DNA of 36,581 bases from JAABQT01 sp035459025 (lineage in GTDB: Bacteria > Pseudomonadota > Gammaproteobacteria > Burkholderiales > SG8-39), in the NCBI GenBank assembly GCA_035459025.1, contig DATHYT010000053.1, forward strand, positions 1 through 36,581. The letters run 5' to 3'. Made by a program: the position numbers and the translations under genes. Positions 23,093-31,000 of the stretch are shown one piece after another. Position 1 is the stretch's first letter; each line of letters opens with the position of its first letter. The notes below the pieces were generated by a model. The model did not search any database and was not told the origin of the DNA. It saw only the letters and a program-made list of their open reading frames with translations.

Positions 23093-23714
23093 AACGCGCA
23101 AGGGCATCGCCGAGGCGCTCCTCGGGCGCACCCAGCAGGCGGTGCTGGGGCTGCTTTTTTCCCGGGCGGAGCGGGGCTTCACGCTCGCCGAGATCGTGCG
23201 CGAGGCGCGAAAAGGAACCGGGGCGGTGCACCGCGAGCTGACGCGGCTGGTCGGCGCGGGACTGGTGACGGCGACGCCGGCCGGGCGCGGAAAGCGCTAC
23301 CAGGCCAATCGCGCCTCGCCCGTATTCGGCGAGCTCGCCGGCCTGGTGGCCAAGATCTCCGGCGCCGCGGTGGCGCCGGCCGCGCACTCGCCCGCCGCGG
23401 CGTACGCGGCGGCGCCGCTGCCCGCTGTGGCCCCGCGCAGGCTCGAAGCGCTGTGCCGCAAATACCACGTGCGCCGGCTCGGGCTGTTCGGCTCGGCCGC
23501 GCGCGGCGAGCTCGCGGCCGACAGCGACATCGACCTGCTGGTCGAGTTCGAGCCGGGCAAAGCGCCTTCGTTCTGGGCGGAGCCCGGGATGCGCGCGGCG
23601 TTCAGCGCGCTATTCGCCGGCCGGCGCGTGGACCTCGTGCCGCCCGCCGTGCTGGAGAACCCGTATCGCAGGAAGGGCATCCTGCGCGACCTGAAGGTAC
23701 TCTATGAAGCCTGA
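23085..23714 (+). CDS. MNT nucleotidyltransferase antitoxin with N-terminal winged helix
   Basis: A 209-residue two-domain protein. Residues about 10-80 form a winged-helix DNA-binding domain (FTLAEIVREARKGTGAVHRELTRLVGAGLV followed by the wing GRGKRYQ). An Ala/Pro linker (about 92-118) leads to a minimal nucleotidyltransferase domain with GSAARGELAADSDIDLLVEF in outline (G136-S137, D148, D150) and the third acidic residue in RRVDLV (D183). MNT antitoxins of the HepT/MntA type silence the toxin by transferring AMP to a tyrosine. Most lack a DNA-binding domain; here it is built in, and a perfect palindrome lies on the start codon. The gene overlaps the toxin gene by 11 bases. Confidence 0.9.
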   Translation: MGRTRKGIAEALLGRTQQAVLGLLFSRAERGFTLAEIVREARKGTGAVHRELTRLVGAGLVTATPAGRGKRYQANRASPVFGELAGLVAKISGAAVAPAAHSPAAAYAAAPLPAVAPRRLEALCRKYHVRRLGLFGSAARGELAADSDIDLLVEFEPGKAPSFWAEPGMRAAFSALFAGRRVDLVPPAVLENPYRRKGILRDLKVLYEA

Positions 23715-24048
23715 GGAGCGCGATGCCGCGTACGTGTGGGACCTGCTGCGCGCGGCGCGCCTGGCGCGCGAGCTGCTGGAGGGCGTGACGCGGGAGGCCT
23801 ACCTGCGCGAGCGCATGCGCCAGCTCGCGCTGGAGCGCGCACTGGAGCTCGCGGGCGAAGCCGCGCGGCGGGTGTCGGACGCGTTCCGGGCCGCCCATCC
23901 GGAAGTGGACTGGCGCAGCCTCGTCGGGCAGCGCAACGTCCTCGCGCACGAGTACGGCGTGATCGACCAGGAGCGCTTGTACCGAACCGGGAAGGAGAGC
24001 GTGCCCGGCCTGATCGCGGCGCTGGAGAGGATCCTGGAGAGGCTTTGA
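23704..24048 (+). CDS. hepT: HepT-like HEPN ribonuclease toxin
   Basis: A 114-residue all-helical HEPN protein of the HepT/DUF86 family. The RNase motif RX4HXY is present: R77-N78...H82-E-Y84 in QRNVLAHEYG. In characterised systems the Arg and His cut RNA, and the Tyr of the motif is AMPylated by the partner MNT. The gene starts inside the last codons of the MNT gene, the usual order for these pairs (antitoxin first). Length and motif are normal, so the toxin is probably functional. The next gene (RidA-like) follows after 15 bases and may share the transcript. Confidence 0.93.
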   Translation: MKPEERDAAYVWDLLRAARLARELLEGVTREAYLRERMRQLALERALELAGEAARRVSDAFRAAHPEVDWRSLVGQRNVLAHEYGVIDQERLYRTGKESVPGLIAALERILERL

Positions 24049-24063
24049 GCAAAGGAGGGAGCT

Positions 24064-24462
24064 ATGCCGAGAACCAAGGTTGAGGTACCCAATGTCGCCG
24101 AGGCCGGTCCGGGGCTGTGGACCAACGGCATTCGCGCGGGGGATTTTCTCTACATCTCCGGCCAGGTGGCGCGGCCGTTCGATGGCGCTCAGACGCTCGT
24201 CGGCACGACCGAGTACGAGCAGGCGAAGCAGATCTTCGCGCGCATCCAGCGCATCTGCGAGGCCGCGGGCGGGGGCATGGCGGACGTGGTCAAGGTGACG
24301 ATCTTCCTGGTGGACATCACCAAGAACACCGAGGTGTGGAAGGCGCGGCGCGAGTTCTTCACCGGGGATTTTCCGGCCTCGACGCTGGTCGAGGTGCGCT
24401 CGCTTGCCGGTAAGGAGACGCTGGTGGAGATCGAGGCGGTGGCGTATCTCGGGAAGAAGTAG
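24064..24462 (+). CDS. RidA/YjgF-family protein without the catalytic Arg
   Basis: A 132-residue trimer-forming Rid-family protein: YISGQVARPFDG, TEYEQAKQIFARIQRICEAAGGG in outline, VVKVTIFLVDI, and the ending PASTLVEVRSLA...LVEIEAVAYLG. RidA itself removes reactive enamine/imine intermediates and needs an Arg two residues after the PA of this last motif (PARSCVEV); here the position is Ser (S106, PASTLVEV). It therefore belongs to the Rid subgroups that are probably not imine deaminases. AGGGAGC sits just before the ATG (AAAGGAGGGAGCT). TspO follows one base after the stop. Confidence 0.92.
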   Translation: MPRTKVEVPNVAEAGPGLWTNGIRAGDFLYISGQVARPFDGAQTLVGTTEYEQAKQIFARIQRICEAAGGGMADVVKVTIFLVDITKNTEVWKARREFFTGDFPASTLVEVRSLAGKETLVEIEAVAYLGKK

Positions 24463-24463
24463 C

Positions 24464-24934
24464 GTGCCGCGCGCGCGGGACTACGTTGGGCTGGCGGTGT
24501 TCGTCGGCATCAACGCCGCCGTTTCGGCGCTGGGCGGCTGGGCGACCTCTTCGAGCGTCACGACCTGGTACCCGACGCTCGCCAAGCCCGCGTTCAATCC
24601 GCCCGACTGGGTGTTCGCGCCGGTGTGGAGCGCGCTCTACCTGATGATCGCGATCGCCGGCTGGCGCGCGTGGCGGCGCGGCGCGGCGGCGCGCCCCGCG
24701 CTCGCGGTGTACGCGGTGCAGCTCGCGCTCAACCTGTCGTGGTCGTTCGTGTTCTTCGGCGCGCGCCTGATCGGGCCGGCGCTCTTCGTGATCGCGGCGC
24801 TGCTCGTTGCGATCGTCGTCAATGCAGCGCTCTTCTGGCGCCTCGACCGGCCGGCCGGCGCGCTGCTCGTGCCGTATGCGGCCTGGGTTTCGTTTGCCGC
24901 GGTGCTGAACGCGGCGCTGTGGCGGCTCAACTAG
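24464..24934 (+). CDS. tspO: TspO/MBR-family membrane protein
   Basis: A 156-residue five-helix membrane protein of the TspO/peripheral benzodiazepine receptor family, which bind tetrapyrroles and act in stress or tetrapyrrole regulation. The hallmark TWYPTLAKPAFNPPDWVFAPVW region is at about residues 29-50 and is followed by SALYLMIAIAGW, NLSWSFVFFGARL and the C-terminal YAAWVSFAAVLNAALW. The GTG at 24464, one base after the RidA stop, gives the normal length; longer frames start inside RidA. Probably co-translated with the RidA-like gene. Confidence 0.92.
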   Translation: MPRARDYVGLAVFVGINAAVSALGGWATSSSVTTWYPTLAKPAFNPPDWVFAPVWSALYLMIAIAGWRAWRRGAAARPALAVYAVQLALNLSWSFVFFGARLIGPALFVIAALLVAIVVNAALFWRLDRPAGALLVPYAAWVSFAAVLNAALWRLN

Positions 24935-24992
24935 CCGCAGCGCCGCGCGTAGCGCGCGCGCGGAGATTCGCCTCGCCGGGCACCGAAGGGGG

Positions 24993-24998
24993 GATAAT
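24993..24998 (+). promoter_or_regulatory. -10 element upstream of the cyclic glucan synthase gene
   Basis: GATAAT (5/6 to TATAAT) with no convincing -35. The predicted start near 25005 would give a leader of about 16 bases with AAAGG (25011-25015) five bases before the TTG start codon. Confidence 0.4.
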
Positions 24999-25020
24999 GC
25001 GCTGACCCACAAAGGTCATA

Positions 25021-28000
25021 TTGAAATCAGCAATTCTTCGCGCCTTCGGGCGCGCCCCGCCGGCAGTCCCCTGGAATAGCGAAGAGTCGATCCGCGAGGA
25101 GCTCTTCGGTGTCGAGCGCCTCGAGGAGCACGCCGAGAGCCTCGCGGCGGCACAGCGCGTGACCGCGAGGCCGATCACCGGGCGATCGCTCACCGCGCGG
25201 CTGAAGGACAACGAGACGGTATTGCTCGACGCGTATCGCGCCATTGCGCGCGCGGTCGGCGAGGGCCGGGCCGTGACGCCGGCCGCCGAGTGGCTGCTCG
25301 ACAACTACCCCCTGGTCGAAGAGCAGATCCGCGAGATCCGCGGCGACCTGCCGCCGGGCTACTACCGGCAGCTGCCGAAGCTCGCCGGCGGACCGTTCGC
25401 CGGCTATCCGCGCGTGTTCGGCGTGGCCTGGGCGTTCGTCGCGCACACCGACAGCCGCTTCGACCCCGCGATGCTGCGACGCTTCGTGCGCGCCTACCAG
25501 CGCGTGCAGCCGCTCACCATCGGCGAGCTGTGGGCGGTGGCGATCACGCTGCGCATCGTGCTGGTGGAGAACCTGCGGCGCGGCGCGCGCCGCATCGTGA
25601 CCAGCCGCACGGCGCGCCAGGAAGCCGACGCGCTGGCCGACCGGCTGCTGGGCGCGGAGGCGCCCGCGGCCGGGCAGATCGCCCAGCTCCTCGAGCGCCA
25701 CGGCGCAGCGCCCCTGCCGGAGTCCTTCGCCGTGCAGCTCGTGCAGCGCCTGCGCGACCAGGATCCGAAGGCGACGCCGGTGCTGGCGTGGCTCGAGGAG
25801 CGCCTGGCGGCGGAGGGCAAGAACGTCGAGCAGATCGTGCACGACGAGCACCGGCGCCAGGGGGCGACGAACGTGACGGTGCGCAACGTCATCACCAGCA
25901 TGCGGCTGATCTCCGCGGTGGACTGGGCCGAGATGGTGGAGAGCGTCAGCCTCATCGACGACACGCTGCGGCCGGCGAGCGGCTTCGCGGCGATGGATTT
26001 CGCGACGCGCAACCTCTATCGCAGCGCCATCGAGGAGCTCGCGCGCGGCGCGCGGCGCCCGGAGCTGGAGATCGCGCAGGCGGCCCTCGCCGCCGCCGCC
26101 GCCGCCGGAACCGCGCGCGAGAAGGATCCCGGCTACCACCTGATCGCGCGCGGGCGCCGCGCCTTCGAGGCGTCGATCGGCTATCGCGCCCCCGTGCGCA
26201 GCTGGCCCGGGCGCTTCAGCCGGGCGCTCGGCATCGGCGGCTACGTCGGCGTGGTCGCCGCGGTCGCCGCGCTCGTGCTCGCCCTGCCGTGGTTCGCGCT
26301 GGCGCGCGCGGGGCTCGGCGGCGCCTGGCTCGGCGTGCTCGCGGCGCTCGGCCTCGTGCCCTCGCTCGACGCGGCGATGGCGCTCGTGAACCGCTGGGTG
26401 ACGCGCGGCTTCGGCGCGACCCTGCTGCCGGGGCTGGAGCTGCGCGACGGCATCCCTTCGCACCTGCGCACGCTGGTCGCGGTGCCGATCCTGCTCACCA
26501 CCCGGGATGCGCTGGAAGAGCAGATCGAGCGCCTGGAGATCCATTACCTCGCCAGCCCGGAGCGCGAGCTGCATTTCGCGCTGCTGTCGGACTGGACCGA
26601 CGCCGCGACCGAGACCGCGGCCGAGGACGGCGCGCTGCTCGACGCGGCGGCGGCGGGCATCGCGCGCCTGAACCGCCGCCACGGAGCGGCCGCCGCGGGC
26701 GAGCGGTTCCTGCTGCTGCATCGCCGGCGCGTGTGGAACCAAGGGCAGCAGTGCTGGATGGGCTGGGAGCGCAAGCGCGGCAAGCTGCACGAGCTGAACC
26801 GGCTGCTGCGCGGCGCGGCCGACACGACCTTTATCGGCCCCTCCGCGCCGATTTCGGGCGTGCGCTACGTCATCACGCTCGACGCCGATACGCGCATGCC
26901 GCGCGAAGCGGCGCGGCGCCTGGTCGGCAAGATGGCGCACCCGCTCAACCAGCCGCGCTTCGATGCCGGCACGCGGCGCGTCGTCGAGGGCTACGGCGTG
27001 CTGCAGCCGCGCGTGACGCCCTCGCTGCCGGTGGGCCGCGAGGGCTCGCTGTTCCAGCGCATCTTCTCCAGCGTGGGCGGCATCGATCCCTACGCCGCCG
27101 CGGTGTCCGACGTGTACCAGGATCTCTTCGGCGAGGGCTCCTACACGGGCAAGGGCATCTACGACGTGGATGCCTTCGAAGCGGCGCTCGAGAACCGCGT
27201 GCGCGACGGCACGATGCTCAGCCACGACCTGTTCGAAGGCACGTTCGCGCGCGCCGGCCTCGCCTCCGACATCGAGGTGGTCGAGGAGTTTCCGTCGCGC
27301 TACGACGTGGCCGCCGCGCGCCAGCACCGCTGGGCGCGCGGCGACTGGCAGCTGCTGCCCTGGATCGCCGGGCGCGCGGGCGCGCTGCCGCCGATCGGCC
27401 GCTGGAAGATGCTGGACAACCTGCGCCGCTCGCTGTCGGCGCCGGCGTGCGCTCTCGCGCTCGCCGCCGGCTGGCTGCTGCCCCTGTATGCCGCCGTCCT
27501 CTGGACCGGCTTCATCGTGTCGACGATCGCGCTCTCGACGCTGCTGCCGCTGCTCTCGGCGATCGTGCCGGCGCGCGCGCGCACCACCGCGCGCAGCCAC
27601 CTGGGCGCGCTCGCCGCGGACCTGCGGCTCGCCTTGTCGCTCACCGCGCTGCTGCTCGCGTTCCTCGCGCACCAGGCCTGGCTGATGAGCGACGCGATCG
27701 GCCGCACGCTGGTTCGCCTGCTCGTGAGCCGCCGGCGGCTGCTCGACTGGGTCACGGCCGGCCAGGCGACGGTGAGCCCGCGGCTCGAGCTCCCCGGGTT
27801 CTACCGGCACATGAGCGGCGGCGTGGCGCTCGGTGCGCTCGCCGCGCTCGCTCTGGGCTGGGCCGGGAGCGAGGCCTGGCCGGTGGCGGCGCCGTTCGTG
27901 CTCGCCTGGCTCGCCGCGCCCGCCATCGCCCGCTGGACCAGCCTGTCGCCGCTCGTCGCCGGCCGCGTGCCGGTGTCGCCCGCGGATGCGCGCGCGCTGC

Positions 28001-31000
28001 GCCGGGTCGCGCGCCGCACCTGGCGCTTCTTCGAGACGTTCGTCACGGCCGAGGAGCACTGGCTGCCGCCGGACAACTTCCAGGAAGACCCCAAGCCGGT
28101 CGTCGCGCACCGCACCTCGCCCACCAACCTGGGCGTGTATCTGCTGTCCGCGGTCAGCGCGCGCGACTTCGGCTGGGCCGGCGCCGCCGAGACCGTGGAG
28201 CGGCTGGAGGCGACGCTCGGGACGATGCGCGGCCTCGCGCGCTTTCGCGGGCACTTCTACAACTGGTACGACACGCGCGACCTGCGGCCGCTCGAGCCGC
28301 ACTACGTCTCGTCGGTGGACAGCGGCAACCTCGCCGGGCACCTGCTCGCGCTGGCCAACACCTGCCGCGAGTGGCGGCACTCGATGCACGCGCCCGACGC
28401 CGGCGACGCGCGGGCGCTGGCCGGCATCGCCGACGCTCTGGAGCTCACGCGCGAAGCCGTGCACGCGCTTCCCGAGGACCGCCGCACGCAGACCATCACG
28501 CGCGCGCAGCTCAGCGAGGCGCTCGATGCGCTGGACGCCGCGCTTTCCCGGGGGATCGCGCACAGCGCACCGCAGGCCGCGACCATGCTCGACATCGCGC
28601 GCACGCTGGCGAGCGAGCGCGGCGACGAAGCCGGCGCCGAGATGCTCTACTGGGCCGAGGCCACGCACCGCTCGATCGAGAGCCGCTGGCGCGATCATGC
28701 GCGCACCGGCGAGCAGGCGCGCACGCTGCAGCAGCGCCTGGCGGCGCTCGAGGCGGCGGCGCGCAGCCTCGCCGGCGCGATGGATTTCGCGTTTCTCCTC
28801 GACCCGGAGAGAAGGCTCCTGTCGATCGGCTACCGCGTCGCGGAGGGCGAGCTCGACCCGAGCTGCTACGACCTGCTCGCCTCCGAAGCGCGCCTGGCGA
28901 GCTTCGTGGCGATCGCCAAGGGCGACGTCGCCGCGCGCCACTGGTTCCGGCTCGGGCGCGCCGTGACGCCGGTCAGCGGCGGCGCCGCGCTCATCTCCTG
29001 GTCGGGATCGATGTTCGAGTACCTGATGCCCTCGCTCGTCATGCGCGCGCCCGCCGGGAGCCTGCTCGAGCAGACCAACCGGCTGGTGGTGCGCCGGCAG
29101 ATCGCCTACGGCGCCGGGCTCGGCCTGCCCTGGGGCGTGTCGGAGTCCGGCTACCACGTGCGCGACCTGGAGTTCACCTACCAGTATTCGAACTTCGGCA
29201 TCCCGGGCCTGGGGCTGAAGCGCGGCCTGGGCGAGAACGCCGTCGTCGCGCCCTACGCGACGGCGCTCGCGGCGATGGTCGACCCGCGCGCCGCGGCGCG
29301 CAACTTCGCCCGGCTCGCCGCGCTCGGCGCCTGCGGCCGCTACGGCTTCTACGAGGCGCTGGATTACACGCGCGCGCGCCTGCCCGAGGGCAGGGAGGTG
29401 GCGATCGTGCGCGCCTTCATGGCGCACCACCAGGGCATGACGGTGGTCGCGATCGCCAATTGCCTCCTCGACGGCGCGATGCGGGCGCGGTTCCACGCCG
29501 AGCCGGTGGTGCGGGCCACCGAGCTGCTGCTGCAGGAGCGCACGCCGCGCGATGTCGCCGTCGCGCACCCGCGGGTGGAGGAGGCCGGCACGGCGGCCGC
29601 GGTTCGCGAGCTCGAGCTGCCCGCGGTGCGGCGGCTGCGCTCCGCGCACGGCGCCACGCCGCAGGCGCACCTGCTCTCCAACGGCCGCTACGCGGTGATG
29701 CTGACCGCCGCCGGCTCCGGCTACAGCCGCTGGGGCGAGGCCGCGATCACGCGCTGGCGCGAAGACGCCACGCGCGACGATTGGGGCGCGTACGTCTACC
29801 TGCGCGACGCGGCGAGCGGCGAGGTGTGGTCGGCGGGCCACCAGCCCACCGGCGCCGAGGCCGAGCGCACCGAGGTGAGCTTCAGCGACGATCGCGCCGC
29901 ATTCGTGCGGCACGACGGCGCGCTCGCCACGACGCTCGAGGTCGTGGTCTCGCCCGAGGACGACGCCGAAGTGCGCCGCGTGTCGATCTCGAATTCCGGC
30001 AGCGAGGCGCGCGAGATCGACCTCACCTCCTACGCCGAGCTGGTGCTGGCGCCGCTCGCCGCCGACGCGGCGCACCCCGCGTTCTCCAAGCTCTTCGTGG
30101 AAACCGAATACCTCGCCAAGCCCGGCATCCTGCTCGCGACGCGCCGGCGCCGCGCGCCCGGCGAGCCGGAAATCTGGGCGGCGCACCACGCCGTGGTCGA
30201 AGGCGAGGCGCTGGGCGAGCCGGAGATCGAAACCGACCGCGCGCGCTTTCTCGGCCGCGGGCGCGAGGCGCGCACGCCGATGGCGGTCGTCGACGGCCTG
30301 CCGCTGTCCAACACGGTCGGCGCGGTGCTCGATCCGGTGTTCGCGCTGCGCCGCCGCCTGCGCGTGGCGCCGGGCAAAACGGCGCGCATCGCCTTCTGGA
30401 CGGTGGTCGCGTCCTCGCGCAGCGACGTCCTGGATCTCGCCGACAAGCACCACGACCCGACGGCCTTCGAGCGCGCGGCCACGCTGGCCTGGACCCACGC
30501 GCAGGTGCAGTCGAGCCACCTGGGCATCGCGCCGGAGGAGGCGAGCCTGTTCCAGCGCCTCGCGGGCCACGTGCTGTACGCCGATGCCTCGCTGCGCCCG
30601 TCCGCCGAGACGCTACGCCGCGGCGCCGGCGCGCCGCAGCTGCTCTGGGCGCAGGGCATCTCGGGCGACCTGCCGATCGTGCTCGTGCGCATCGACGACC
30701 TCGAGGACCTCGCCGTCGTGCGCCAGCTGCTGCGCGCGCACGAGTACTGGCGCATGAAGCAGCTCGCGGTGGACCTGGTGATCCTGAACGAGCGCGCCAG
30801 CTCGTACATCCAGGACCTGCAGATCGCGCTGGAGACGCAGGTGCGCGCGGGCCGCACGCGCGCCGCGGGCCCGGCGCAGGGCGCGCGCGGCGCGGTGTTC
30901 GTGCTGCGCGCCGATCTGATTCCGGCGCAGACGCGCGAGCTGCTGCTCGCCATGGCGCGCGCGGTGCTCGCCGCGCGCCGCGGCACGCTGCAGGAGCAGC

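Noticed and set aside
26089..26106. GCC repeat as a phase-variation switch for the glucan synthase
   Set aside because: A triplet repeat cannot shift the frame; it only encodes an Ala run.
25027..30570. Very long open frame antisense to the cyclic glucan synthase, and a second long frame on the same strand offset by one (25290-33458)
   Set aside because: GC-rich codon use in the real gene leaves other frames without stops. The translations are Arg/Ala/Gly-rich with no recognisable domains, whereas the plus-strand frame at 25021 shows all NdvB motifs.
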